A stretch of DNA of 64,000 nt, from the IMG/VR virus record IMGVR_UViG_3300033273_000833, positions 62,001 to 126,000 of that record; one strand, 5' to 3'. This document shows, piece after piece, positions 44,896-53,154 of this stretch. The notes under the pieces are model-generated. The model saw nothing but the letters and a program-made list of their open reading frames with translations. It searched no databases and was not told the DNA's origin. A program made the position numbers and the translations under genes. Position 1 is the first letter of the stretch. Each line of letters opens with the position of its first letter. Source of the stretch: a virus.

Positions 44896-44916
44896 ATTTA
44901 TGTATACACAAATTGT

Positions 44917-44944
44917 TTGATTTTTTAAAAAATGTGTATATAAT
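44917..44944 (+). promoter_or_regulatory. Promoter before the DUF1501 gene
   Basis: TTGATT (44917-44922), 16-base spacer, TATAAT (44939-44944), 6 bases before ATG 44951. It lies in the divergent gap with the LGW-repeat gene. Confidence 0.65.
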
Positions 44945-44950
44945 ATTATT

Positions 44951-46243
44951 ATGAACTTAAATACAATAGACGAATTAGGAAGAAGAGAATTTATAGCTCA
45001 TGCCGCCAGAGCATGTTTTGGAGTAGGGTTAATGCCGATGGCGGGGGCATACATACATAATAGTGTTAGCGCTTTACAGCCTGGAGCTAGAGTTCCAACA
45101 GCCAGACACGTTATTTATTTAAATATGGCAGGGGCAATGTCTCATCTGGACACATTTGGCCCGAAACCCGATGCTCCTGATATCCAAGGCCCAACTCAGT
45201 CTATTTCTACAAGTGCAGACGGTATTATTTTATCAGAAAATTTACCCTTAACCGCTCAACACATGCATAATGGCTCTATTATTAAAACAATGGTTACGAG
45301 TCAAGGCGCGCATGAGCAAGCAAGCTACCTAATGCACACAAGCTATCTTAAAAGAGGCACTATTGTACACCCAACTTTTGGTAGCTGGGTTTCAAAACTT
45401 TCAGGATCAATCAATAGAACGATTCCAAGTAATATAAAAATCGGCGGAGGCGGAGGTGGAGCTGGATTTTTAGAGTCTAAATACGGAGCACTTCCCATCA
45501 ATAATCCTTCATCAGGTTTAGCTAATAGTAAGATGGCTTCATACTTAGATCATGAGCATTTTCAGAGCAGAATATCTATTGCAGAACAGTTAAACGAAAA
45601 TTTCTCCACAGAGTTTCCTCAAAAGCAAGTTAGAGCTTATGGTGACCTCTATAAAGACGCCATTAAATTAATGAATAGCAATGATCTTAATGCGTTCGAT
45701 ATAACCCAAGAAGCTGAGTCAACAAGTTCTCTCTACGGACCAACTAATTTTGGTAAAGGCTGCCTACTAGCAAGAAGGCTAGTGGAGCATGGAGTAAGAT
45801 ATGTTGAAGTCACAAGAGGAGGATGGGACACTCATGACAATAATTTTGAAAGAGTAGCGGCTAATTGCGCTGATATAGACAAGGCCTTAAGTGGGCTACT
45901 TATAGACTTAGATAGAAGAGGTCTGCTATCAGAAACTCTAGTTGTTCTAACTTCAGAATTTGGACGCACTCCAAACATTAACGGCAGAGACGGCAGAGAT
46001 CACTGGCCTTACTGCTTCACAGCGTTCCTAGCAGGAGGCGGAGTCAAAGAAGGCTTTAGTTACGGAGAGACAGATAAAACTGGCAGATCCCCTACGGAAG
46101 GCAAACCAATTAAGCCTGAAGATCTGAATGCTACAATTGCTCATACGCTAGGCTTACCACTAAATGACTATCAGTATTCGCCGTCAGGAAGGCCTTTTAC
46201 CATAGCTCATAAAGGCGAGCCTTTATTTGATATTTTGGCTTGA
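44951..46243 (+). CDS. Secreted DUF1501 protein
   Basis: A 430-residue protein with a Tat-like start (LGRREFIAHAARACFGVG), then VIYLNMAGAMSHLDTFGPKP, GHEQASY-like segments, GGWDTHDNN and LTSEFGRTPNINGRDGRDHW. These are the core motifs of DUF1501, an alkaline-phosphatase-like superfamily member found next to DUF1549/DUF1553 proteins in Planctomycetota and Verrucomicrobiota. The substrate is unknown. It has its own leaderless-type promoter, separate from the upstream partner. Confidence 0.9.
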   Translation: MNLNTIDELGRREFIAHAARACFGVGLMPMAGAYIHNSVSALQPGARVPTARHVIYLNMAGAMSHLDTFGPKPDAPDIQGPTQSISTSADGIILSENLPLTAQHMHNGSIIKTMVTSQGAHEQASYLMHTSYLKRGTIVHPTFGSWVSKLSGSINRTIPSNIKIGGGGGGAGFLESKYGALPINNPSSGLANSKMASYLDHEHFQSRISIAEQLNENFSTEFPQKQVRAYGDLYKDAIKLMNSNDLNAFDITQEAESTSSLYGPTNFGKGCLLARRLVEHGVRYVEVTRGGWDTHDNNFERVAANCADIDKALSGLLIDLDRRGLLSETLVVLTSEFGRTPNINGRDGRDHWPYCFTAFLAGGGVKEGFSYGETDKTGRSPTEGKPIKPEDLNATIAHTLGLPLNDYQYSPSGRPFTIAHKGEPLFDILA

Positions 46244-46268
46244 CAAATAATTTAAATTCATCTATAAT
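46240..46268 (+). promoter_or_regulatory. Near-consensus sigma70 promoter, leaderless arrangement
   Basis: TTGACA (46240-46245), 17-base spacer, TATAAT (46263-46268), then 6 bases to ATG 46275. The -35 overlaps the stop codon of the DUF1501 gene. Confidence 0.92.
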
Positions 46269-46274
46269 ATTTAG

Positions 46275-46871
46275 ATGAATAAATTACCAAAAATTATCGG
46301 CCTAACAGGGTTTGCAACGAGCGGCAAAGACACGTTTTTTACTGCAATTAATTCTTTAGCAAAAGATATGAATCTTCCAGAAATGACAAGATTTGCCTTT
46401 GCGGATGAACTTAAACGAGAATGTGATTCATTTTTAATTGAAAATGTAGGTATATCAGCTTGGACTTCTGAAAAAAAATCTAAAGAAATAATTAGACCTT
46501 TTTTGGTTACATACGGAACTCATATCCGAAGGAAGTTAGATCAAAATTGCTGGATTAATAAAATTAAAGATTCTGTAGAAAATTGTATAGCTAATAATGA
46601 GATTCCTGTCGTAACAGATGTACGGTACGAAAACGAAGCTTTATGGGTTAAAGAACAAGAAGGTATTATTGTCCAAATAAACAGAGAGTCTATCGGACCA
46701 GCAAATAATGAAGAAGAGTCTGAAATGAAAAAGCTTTCGAATTATCAAGATTTTTCTGTAGATTGGCCTACATTCGGCGCCGATAATCTATCAGAATGTA
46801 TGGGCTTCGCTAGATCCTTTTTGTCTCAATTAGGCTCAAGCATGGCAGTGGAATCTAATGCTTTTACCTAA
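46275..46871 (+). CDS. Deoxynucleoside monophosphate kinase
   Basis: A 198-residue P-loop kinase: IIGLTGFATSGKDTFF (Walker A), FADELKRE, LVTYGTHIRRKLDQNCWINK and VVTDVRYENEALWVK. The order matches T4 gp1-type dNMP kinases that feed dNTP synthesis. Own promoter; overlaps the next gene by 14 bases. Confidence 0.88.
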   Translation: MNKLPKIIGLTGFATSGKDTFFTAINSLAKDMNLPEMTRFAFADELKRECDSFLIENVGISAWTSEKKSKEIIRPFLVTYGTHIRRKLDQNCWINKIKDSVENCIANNEIPVVTDVRYENEALWVKEQEGIIVQINRESIGPANNEEESEMKKLSNYQDFSVDWPTFGADNLSECMGFARSFLSQLGSSMAVESNAFT

Positions 46872-47517
46872 TCAATACATACAAAAGCAAATATTAAATA
46901 AATTATTAATATATAATTCTAACTTTTTTGACTTCAAAAATAATTTATTCACTGAAGAGATCAACTTTATCCATAGATCGATCAAGAATATTTCAGCAGA
47001 AGACATTTTCTTGCATGAACATATATCAGTTTATACATTTTGTCCTCAAGTATTACCCTCAGGAGACATAAACTACGGAAGGTTTGCATTTGGTAAAAAA
47101 ACGGAAAATGAAACATTTAATCAAATAACATTAGAACTATTTAGTTTTTTTAATTTAAAGTTAAAACCAAAAAAAAATTTCTTTTTCTATGGCGTTGGAT
47201 GGGATTATAGAAATAATTTAATAAAGCTATATAAGCTAAGTTTTGATTATGAAAACATTTTATGCTTAGAATATTTTGTAGATCGCTCTGATTTCAATAA
47301 TAATAAGTTATTACGAAAAAAAATGTATAATATAGGAAAAAAAACTACAGTTATGCATAAAGATGATTTAAATATTGAGCAAATTAATTTAACTAAATCA
47401 AAAAAAATCTTCAATCATAAGCCCGTAGATAAGTTTTGTGAAGTAATGGAAAAATTAAATTTTAATTTAGATACATACAGTTTATATAACAATATCACAA
47501 CTTTGTATTTTGATTAA
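46858..47517 (+). CDS. Protein of unknown function
   Basis: A 219-residue soluble protein rich in Phe, Asn and Lys. It has no signal peptide and no clear motif. It is probably cotranscribed with the dNMP kinase gene and is the last gene before a new promoter. Confidence 0.6.
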   Translation: MLLPNQYIQKQILNKLLIYNSNFFDFKNNLFTEEINFIHRSIKNISAEDIFLHEHISVYTFCPQVLPSGDINYGRFAFGKKTENETFNQITLELFSFFNLKLKPKKNFFFYGVGWDYRNNLIKLYKLSFDYENILCLEYFVDRSDFNNNKLLRKKMYNIGKKTTVMHKDDLNIEQINLTKSKKIFNHKPVDKFCEVMEKLNFNLDTYSLYNNITTLYFD

Positions 47518-47525
47518 TTTTTTTC

Positions 47526-47554
47526 TTGATATTTGCCAAATAAAGAGTTATAAT
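47526..47554 (+). promoter_or_regulatory. Sigma70-type promoter, leaderless arrangement
   Basis: TTGATA (47526-47531), 17-base spacer, TATAAT (47549-47554), then 7 bases to ATG 47562. Confidence 0.85.
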
Positions 47555-47561
47555 TTATAAC

Positions 47562-47783
47562 ATGAACAATAAATTCCTATCTATTCTTGAATATTCTTTA
47601 AATAAGTTTATGCCATATGTTTTAATTAGTTTTTTAGTGTTTTTTGAATTTGGATTTTATAAAGTTCAACCATACATAATCATGGGGCTATTGTGTTTTC
47701 TAGACAAACATTCTTTCAGAGTTGGGTACGCAGTAGCTCTTTGCGAACAAAAAGGTATCGATCTTGAGAAATGGGAAGAATAA
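47562..47783 (+). CDS. 73-residue membrane protein
   Basis: Two hydrophobic helices (PYVLISFLVFFEFGFYKV; YIIMGLLCFLDKHSF), then GYAVALCEQKGIDLEKWEE, a soluble tail. Function unknown. Own leaderless promoter. Confidence 0.65.
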   Translation: MNNKFLSILEYSLNKFMPYVLISFLVFFEFGFYKVQPYIIMGLLCFLDKHSFRVGYAVALCEQKGIDLEKWEE

Positions 47784-47793
47784 GAGTGTAATC

Positions 47794-48012
47794 TTGTTTG
47801 TGCAAGAAAGAATTATAAATTTGCTTTTAACAATTATTGGTTGTTGTGTAGTATTCTATATTTTTAAACAAAATCACGAAATAACTTACTTGAAAGATAC
47901 AATTAGACTGCAACACGAAGCAATAGAAAGGCAAAATGTTTTAATCGACTTCCAAAAAAGAATCATGTATCCCGATAATTTCAAAAATGAATTTCAGCCA
48001 ACTTATAAATAA
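47794..48012 (+). CDS. Small membrane protein with coiled tail
   Basis: No ATG is in frame. TTG 47794 (or GTG 47800, TTG 47764) opens a frame with VQERIINLLLTIIGCCVVFYI as a membrane helix and a charged coiled-coil-like tail (RLQHEAIERQNVLIDFQKR). A GTGTAAT element lies just before. The start is uncertain. Confidence 0.5.
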   Translation: MFVQERIINLLLTIIGCCVVFYIFKQNHEITYLKDTIRLQHEAIERQNVLIDFQKRIMYPDNFKNEFQPTYK

Positions 48013-48382
48013 GCAATCATACAAGCGTATATTTAATATATTATATTCAAGTCATTATAAACATGAACGATCCTCTACCGTCTCAGAAATTGATGTAAAA
48101 TCGCGAGCAGCTTGGGATGTTTTATTAAAAACTCAGCCTCAAAGATCCAAGCATGAAATATATGTGGCTTTTTGTAAAGACTTTGAAAATAAAAAATTTG
48201 CTTGTGCAGAATTGCAGAACATTAAAAGTAAACTTTTTCATGATTTTGATCAAGTTGCTTGGCAGGAAGTTTTGGGTTCAAATATTATCAATCACACAGA
48301 TCTACCAGACGAAAAAATATGTGCAATAATTTTTTGGCACCTGACAATGAATTCTTTCGAGCTAAATAAGACAAATGGATAG
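47987..48382 (+). CDS. Protein of unknown function
   Basis: A 131-residue soluble protein (SRAAWDVLLKTQPQRSKHEI in the middle). No family recognised. Overlaps both neighbours (26 and 8 bases), which implies a single unit leading into the glycosyltransferase genes. Confidence 0.6.
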   Translation: MNFSQLINKQSYKRIFNILYSSHYKHERSSTVSEIDVKSRAAWDVLLKTQPQRSKHEIYVAFCKDFENKKFACAELQNIKSKLFHDFDQVAWQEVLGSNIINHTDLPDEKICAIIFWHLTMNSFELNKTNG

Positions 48383-49319
48383 ACAGCCTTGGTGGTTCGA
48401 TAGAAACCTTGACGAAATTATAGGAGAGAATCCTATTATTTTAAATAATGTTTACATTGGGGCGAAAGGCTCTGTTTTTAACGAGCAAAAACAACCTATA
48501 TACTTAAACAACATAAAGGAAACGCATGAATCTGCTAAATTCCACAAATCCCAAAAAATTCATGAACTTAAAGGAGAATATATATACATGCTTTCTGAAC
48601 ATGATATCCAAGTATATGGGCATATTGGAGAAGATTTCTCTAGGCTTAGATTTTTTGAGGATGATAAATTTAAAAAATGCTCGGTTCTTAAAAACGTAGG
48701 ACATTTCACAAGCTGGCAAGGGCTTAGTAAAAGAGAATGCCTAACAAAACATCTAGAATTTTTTGGCTACCCTCCATCTCGGCAAAAGGAATTAACCTTA
48801 AGCCCCTCTCCTTCGGGAATTACTTATAAGATAGACACCCTACATTTAGCGCCTCGAACCATTAATGTTGAAAGTATTAATTTTTTCACTCAAACATGGA
48901 GGAAAGCATTATCTCTCCCTCAATATAAAAATAAAAACAATAAAATTTATTTATCACGACCTCATCGACCAGATCAGCGCGCCGTGCTTAATAATTCTGA
49001 AGTTGAAAAGTATTTAAGGCAAGAAGGTTTTTATATATGGACAGGTAAAGAAAATCTTGAGGATCAAGTGCATCTTTTCAGGGATGCTGATGTAATTATT
49101 GGGCCTCACGGAGCCGCTTTTTTTAACTGCATTTTTTGCCAAAACAAACCTTTAATATTAGAATTCATGCCCTCATCAAGGAGTGTATATATGTTTCGAA
49201 ATCAATCTCATATTATTGGTAACAAGAACCATAAAGTAATCGAATGCGATTCGGATAAAAATTGGAATCATGAAATAAATATAGATATAATTAAAAATGA
49301 AATACTTGCTATACGATAA
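48375..49319 (+). CDS. Glycosyltransferase family 61 (DUF563)-like protein
   Basis: A 314-residue protein with KIYLSRPHRPDQRAVLNN, then DADVIIGPHGAAFFNCIFC and LILEFMP. The R...NE and GxHGAxxxN segments mark GT61 capsular xylosyl/GlcNAc-type transferases. It overlaps the fucosyltransferase-like gene by 23 bases. Confidence 0.85.
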   Translation: MDRQPWWFDRNLDEIIGENPIILNNVYIGAKGSVFNEQKQPIYLNNIKETHESAKFHKSQKIHELKGEYIYMLSEHDIQVYGHIGEDFSRLRFFEDDKFKKCSVLKNVGHFTSWQGLSKRECLTKHLEFFGYPPSRQKELTLSPSPSGITYKIDTLHLAPRTINVESINFFTQTWRKALSLPQYKNKNNKIYLSRPHRPDQRAVLNNSEVEKYLRQEGFYIWTGKENLEDQVHLFRDADVIIGPHGAAFFNCIFCQNKPLILEFMPSSRSVYMFRNQSHIIGNKNHKVIECDSDKNWNHEINIDIIKNEILAIR

Positions 49320-50049
49320 TCTAGTGCGCGGTGCAGGCCTTGGTCACTTAATGAATTGCTATAATTATGGTCTAGACTATAGCATCAGAGAAGACATGGA
49401 ATGGGTTCCTATCAGAATTAAGTGTGGACATCATTTAGGCTCAGGTGGGCATGTAATAGAAAATGAATTAGGGTTACCTATTTTCGAAGATTCTTATCGA
49501 GAAAATATTAAAAAAAACCATAAATACGAACATAAAGAGTATAATCCAAAATATAGTCCAACATCAGAATCTACAGAGCTGACAGGAAAAATATTAAAAG
49601 ACTGGTATACGACTTCTCGAAAAGGGCTCTCAAGTAAGTTTTTAAGTCAAGATAAAGTCAATATATGCATTTCGATTAGAAGGGGGGATATATCCGCCAC
49701 CCCAAACCATTCAATGAGAGATCGGCTTCGGCCCTTAAGTTACTATACAAATATGTTGAATGAAATTATTAAAGAAAATGGCGTATCTAAGTATAGAATC
49801 ATTCTCTCTACTGATTTGCGTGGGCATCGTGATTGCCTAGTTGATATGGACAACCAACCTCATTCAGTGGAAAAAATATTCAAAAACCACTTGGATGATT
49901 TAATATTCCTGCCTTTTTGCGAAGATGATCCAGACTCCAATGAATATCATACTTTTGATTTTTTTCATACAGCGATAGCTTCTGATTTTTTCATTGGCAG
50001 TAATAGTGGTTTTAGTCATATTATTGAAAATTATTATAGATCAAAATGA
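49297..50049 (+). CDS. Fucosyltransferase-like protein with SIRRGD motif
   Basis: A 250-residue protein. GAGLGHLMNCYNYGLDYSI near the N-terminus and NICISIRRGDISATP in the middle match the donor-binding HxRRGD region of fucosyltransferases (GT11/GT23 type). FIGSNSGFSHIIENYY at the end is the usual acceptor-side segment. Probably GDP-fucose-dependent. Confidence 0.65.
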   Translation: MKYLLYDNLVRGAGLGHLMNCYNYGLDYSIREDMEWVPIRIKCGHHLGSGGHVIENELGLPIFEDSYRENIKKNHKYEHKEYNPKYSPTSESTELTGKILKDWYTTSRKGLSSKFLSQDKVNICISIRRGDISATPNHSMRDRLRPLSYYTNMLNEIIKENGVSKYRIILSTDLRGHRDCLVDMDNQPHSVEKIFKNHLDDLIFLPFCEDDPDSNEYHTFDFFHTAIASDFFIGSNSGFSHIIENYYRSK

Positions 50050-50501
50050 ATGAAAGTGAAAAAAAGTTTTGCGATATCTGTGTTTCAAGAAATTGGAGCG
50101 TAAAAAAAGCGTCAAAATATCAAGACATGCATGAGCATTGGGATTTTAAAGTGAGAGATTCTCTAATTGATGTCAAAGGGCCTAAAAAAACTTCTAGACA
50201 TGATGCTTGTTTTAATTATAATGAAGCTTGGATAGAGCTTCAAAATGTAAGAGGTCAAAAAGGTTGGCTTCGTGGTAAAGCAGATTATATAGCTTTTGAG
50301 CATATAGATCATTTTTTAATCGTGAACCGCCAAGACTTATTAAATTGGTGCAAAAATAAAATCGAAACCTCCTCTTTTGTTGCAAGTCCTAAAGAAGCTT
50401 TGTATAAACTTTATCGCCGAAAAAACCGCAAAGATATTATTTCTATTATAAAAATAAAAGATTTTCAAAAAGATATAAAAACTTGGAAACTCAAACAATA
50501 G
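50046..50501 (+). CDS. PD-(D/E)XK nuclease-like protein (paralogue of 29627-30109)
   Basis: A 151-residue protein: LIDVKGPKKTS supplies D-x-K, then WIELQNVRGQKGWLRGKADY, IAFEHIDHFLIVNRQDLLNW. The same layout occurs at 29627. Typical of nuclease-fold proteins that cut or nick DNA; the target is unknown. Overlaps the preceding gene by 4 bases. Confidence 0.6.
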   Translation: MNESEKKFCDICVSRNWSVKKASKYQDMHEHWDFKVRDSLIDVKGPKKTSRHDACFNYNEAWIELQNVRGQKGWLRGKADYIAFEHIDHFLIVNRQDLLNWCKNKIETSSFVASPKEALYKLYRRKNRKDIISIIKIKDFQKDIKTWKLKQ

Positions 50502-50505
50502 TGCG

Positions 50506-50763
50506 ATGTACGACAATGGCTTAAACAATGGATTTGAAGAAGCTCATCAAAAAGGACTTCATCGAGGCTTTGATCTAGGCTGGTCATACAAAGGAAGGTT
50601 TGATCGCCAAATAATACAAGATAAAATAAACGAACTTAAGGTAAAATATGATATGCGAAAGTCAAAAAAAACTTTGCATGAAATTAACGTATTACAAACT
50701 GTTTTAGATCAAATAAAAGAACATAAATCTAACAGAGAAAATATAACTTTAAATTTTTGGTAG
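50506..50763 (+). CDS. Small protein, unknown
   Basis: An 85-residue basic helical protein: GLNNGFEEAHQKGLHRGFDL has repeated GF/GL turns, then a long coiled helix. No family recognised. It ends just before a GTGTAAA element. Confidence 0.55.
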   Translation: MYDNGLNNGFEEAHQKGLHRGFDLGWSYKGRFDRQIIQDKINELKVKYDMRKSKKTLHEINVLQTVLDQIKEHKSNRENITLNFW

Positions 50764-50786
50764 GCTTGTGTAAATAATGGAAAATT

Positions 50787-51290
50787 ATGAACTTATATAA
50801 CATTGCAAAACACTGTAATTCACCCGAAAAAGTATACGGAGTAGTTGAAATACCCAAAGACACAAACGTAAAGTATGAATATCGCCCTGATTTAGAAGCA
50901 TTTATTTATGATAGGAGCTTATTAAGCTCTATGGTTTATCCATCTAATTATGGCTTTATCCCTAGTACAAAAGCTGAAGACGGAGACGCCTTAGATGTGT
51001 TGATTTATAATGGAACTCCTATTGACAGAGCTACTATAGTAGAGTGTAAAATAATTGGTGTATTAGACATGGAAGACGAAGGGCAAAAAGATTACAAAGT
51101 TTTAGTAACTCCTGTTTCTCATGTTAAAAAATATCGAGGTCTTGAGGACATTGACCCTCATTTTTTAAATATATGTAAAAATTTCTTTTCTCATTACAAA
51201 GACTTAAATGGAAAAAAGGTAGAAGTTTTTGAATGGCATGATAGTGATTTTGCTAAAAATATAGTCGAAAAAAGTTATATCAAATATTAG
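50787..51290 (+). CDS. ppa: Inorganic pyrophosphatase
   Basis: A 167-residue family I pyrophosphatase: VVEIPKDTNVKYEY, YPSNYGFIPSTKAEDGDALD (catalytic DxDxxD-like), VLVTPVSHVKKYRGLEDI and VEVFEW. It hydrolyses pyrophosphate released during nucleic-acid and sugar-nucleotide synthesis. A GTGTAAA element lies 12 bases upstream. Confidence 0.92.
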   Translation: MNLYNIAKHCNSPEKVYGVVEIPKDTNVKYEYRPDLEAFIYDRSLLSSMVYPSNYGFIPSTKAEDGDALDVLIYNGTPIDRATIVECKIIGVLDMEDEGQKDYKVLVTPVSHVKKYRGLEDIDPHFLNICKNFFSHYKDLNGKKVEVFEWHDSDFAKNIVEKSYIKY

Positions 51291-51311
51291 TGGTGTAATG
51301 CTTTGTGTACT

Positions 51312-51701
51312 ATGGAACACAAACATCTTTTAATAAATGCAACTTTCAAGGAAACCCCATTTACAAATGTAGATTTCACAAATAAATGGCTTTTAGATAT
51401 TGTTGACTTAATAGGAATGGAAGTGCTTCACCCACCAACTTCTGTTAGATGCGAGCAAGAAGGAAATAAAGGCATTAGTGGGTTTTGCCTTATAACCACA
51501 AGCCACATTTGCTTACATTCATGGGAAGAGAGAGAGCCGAACTTACTGCAACTTGATGTTTACAGCTGTAAAGATTTTGATCGAAATTTAATTAGAAATG
51601 AAATCGAAAAATTCAAACCTCTTTCTTTTGGATTCAAGTTTTTGGATAGAAAAATCAAAAACACAAAAGGTTGGGCTGTTTTTGACGAAAATAAAGCGTG
51701 A
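51312..51701 (+). CDS. SpeD-family pyruvoyl decarboxylase (first copy)
   Basis: A 129-residue protein. GISGFCLITTSHICLHSWEE contains the self-cleavage Ser and the catalytic His of S-adenosylmethionine decarboxylase-type proenzymes, and LDVYSCKDFD supplies the catalytic Cys. The residue before Ser is Thr, not the usual Glu, and SpeD homologues that act on ornithine or arginine are known, so the substrate is open. The start is ATG 51312; a TTG at 51303 is unlikely. Coupled to the next gene (4-base overlap). Confidence 0.85.
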   Translation: MEHKHLLINATFKETPFTNVDFTNKWLLDIVDLIGMEVLHPPTSVRCEQEGNKGISGFCLITTSHICLHSWEEREPNLLQLDVYSCKDFDRNLIRNEIEKFKPLSFGFKFLDRKIKNTKGWAVFDENKA

Positions 51702-52468
51702 AAATATATTTCCGACATTACTCAGGGGCAATTACTGAATATGATTATTTATTTTTTGACTGCATGGCAGAAGTTTCTTTACCTGAAGAAGATAAAGCTT
51801 TATGTGAAGGTTGGTTACCTGATGATTATTTAATTAAAAAAGACTCTTTAGGTAATATTTCAAAATCACATTGGTATCAAGCAAGGCAAACGAGAATTAA
51901 TTTAAGTAAATTTTTGGATACCCGAAGCACTAGAAAAGCTCGAAAGAAATGTAAACAAATAACAACTAAATGCTTAAACGCAAAAGAGATAGATTTAAAT
52001 ATTTTACAAGATATTTTTGATAAATATTTTGAGTATAGAAATTTCAAGAAATGGGATTTAGAACCATTGATTTTAGCAGAGCCTCATAGAAAATATTTTT
52101 TAATTTATTATTTAAATGAAAAACCTATTGCATTTACATTCCTGAGAGATGTTGGGTCGAGTAGCGTGTTCTCAACTCAATTTGCATGGGACTATGAAAA
52201 CCCGAAATTATATTTAGGCAAATATGCAAATCTCGCAGAGATAGACTATTGTATCGCAAATAATAAGAATTATATGTACCTTGGTTTTGGTTATGAAAAA
52301 TCTTGTATGTATAAAGCAGATTATAAAGGTTTTGAATTTTGGACAGGAGAGAATTGGTCTAATGATACAGAACAATATAAATGGTTGTGCGAAAGAGATT
52401 CTAAAATAATTAAAACAAGTGATTTGGATAAAATAAAGAAATATGATGATAAAAATTTTTTTAAATGA
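51698..52468 (+). CDS. Arginyl-tRNA-protein transferase-like (ATE/Bpt C-domain) GNAT protein
   Basis: A 256-residue protein: YFLIYYLNEKPIAFTFLRDV, then LYLGKYANLAEIDYCIANNK, YMYLGFGYEKSCMYKADYKG and TGENW. These match the C-terminal GNAT domain of arginyl/leucyl-transferases (SLGxYxxxWEI, YxYLGYW, MxYKxxFxP...DGxW). The N-terminal Cys region of Ate is reduced to CMAEVSLPEEDKALCEGWL. It could attach amino acids to proteins from aa-tRNA or act on other acceptors. Confidence 0.7.
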   Translation: MKIYFRHYSGAITEYDYLFFDCMAEVSLPEEDKALCEGWLPDDYLIKKDSLGNISKSHWYQARQTRINLSKFLDTRSTRKARKKCKQITTKCLNAKEIDLNILQDIFDKYFEYRNFKKWDLEPLILAEPHRKYFLIYYLNEKPIAFTFLRDVGSSSVFSTQFAWDYENPKLYLGKYANLAEIDYCIANNKNYMYLGFGYEKSCMYKADYKGFEFWTGENWSNDTEQYKWLCERDSKIIKTSDLDKIKKYDDKNFFK

Positions 52469-52917
52469 TTAAAGATTATATAGAATACATTTCGCTTAAA
52501 AGAAAAGAATTGGGAGGTCATGCAATTTGCCCGTTCGCTAAAACTTTTTTAAATAAAGTCGAAATAATAGAGTCGAAAGATTTTTGGGTCGATGCTATCA
52601 AATGCATGGACAATAAAGATCACCCAATGTTATATCTTATATATGGAGACAGAAATAGATATGATACTGAATGGCTTAAGTGGTTCTGCGAAATACATGA
52701 GCAATATTCAAAAGATAAGGACTTGTGGTTAATATGGGATCATCCCGACCAAATAAATAAAATAAACGGAATTGATACAAATAACAAAGAATATGCTATT
52801 CTGTTAATACAAAAATTATCTGAATTAAATAAATATTCTGAAAAGTTACATAAAACAAATTATTATGGATTTTGGGATGAAAAATACTATAATAAAATAG
52901 TGGAAAGGAGAAAATAA
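52465..52917 (+). CDS. Conserved protein with ICPFAK motif, unknown
   Basis: A 150-residue protein with GGHAICPFAKTFLNKVEI at residues ~18-35, a Cys-Pro motif like that in DUF1415 proteins. The rest is acidic and helical. It is coupled to the ATE-like gene. No biochemical role can be given. Confidence 0.55.
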   Translation: MIKDYIEYISLKRKELGGHAICPFAKTFLNKVEIIESKDFWVDAIKCMDNKDHPMLYLIYGDRNRYDTEWLKWFCEIHEQYSKDKDLWLIWDHPDQINKINGIDTNNKEYAILLIQKLSELNKYSEKLHKTNYYGFWDEKYYNKIVERRK

Positions 52918-52919
52918 AA

Positions 52920-53111
52920 ATGAAAAAACTTTGGTTAATTTGGGCTAGAACACTAGATCATCGCGTTGGTAGAACTGATGACGATCAGCCCGATATTCCA
53001 ATTTTATCTTTGCGAGATGCTCAATTTAGTTTAATCTTGAGGACGATTATAGTCGTTGTAAATATAACAACTTGTTTCTTTATAATAGCAAATATAATTA
53101 AAAATTGGTGA
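52920..53111 (+). CDS. 63-residue membrane protein
   Basis: MKKLWLIWARTLDHRVGRTD, then a C-terminal hydrophobic helix (LRTIIVVVNITTCFFIIANI). Preceded by GGAGAAAATAAAA as ribosome site. Function unknown. Confidence 0.6.
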   Translation: MKKLWLIWARTLDHRVGRTDDDQPDIPILSLRDAQFSLILRTIIVVVNITTCFFIIANIIKNW

Positions 53112-53118
53112 TTTTTTC

Positions 53119-53147
53119 TTGATTTTTCGCAAATAATATGGTATATT
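53119..53147 (+). promoter_or_regulatory. Sigma70-type promoter, leaderless arrangement
   Basis: TTGATT (53119-53124), 17-base spacer, TATATT (53142-53147), then 7 bases to ATG 53155. Confidence 0.8.
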
Positions 53148-53154
53148 TATACCC

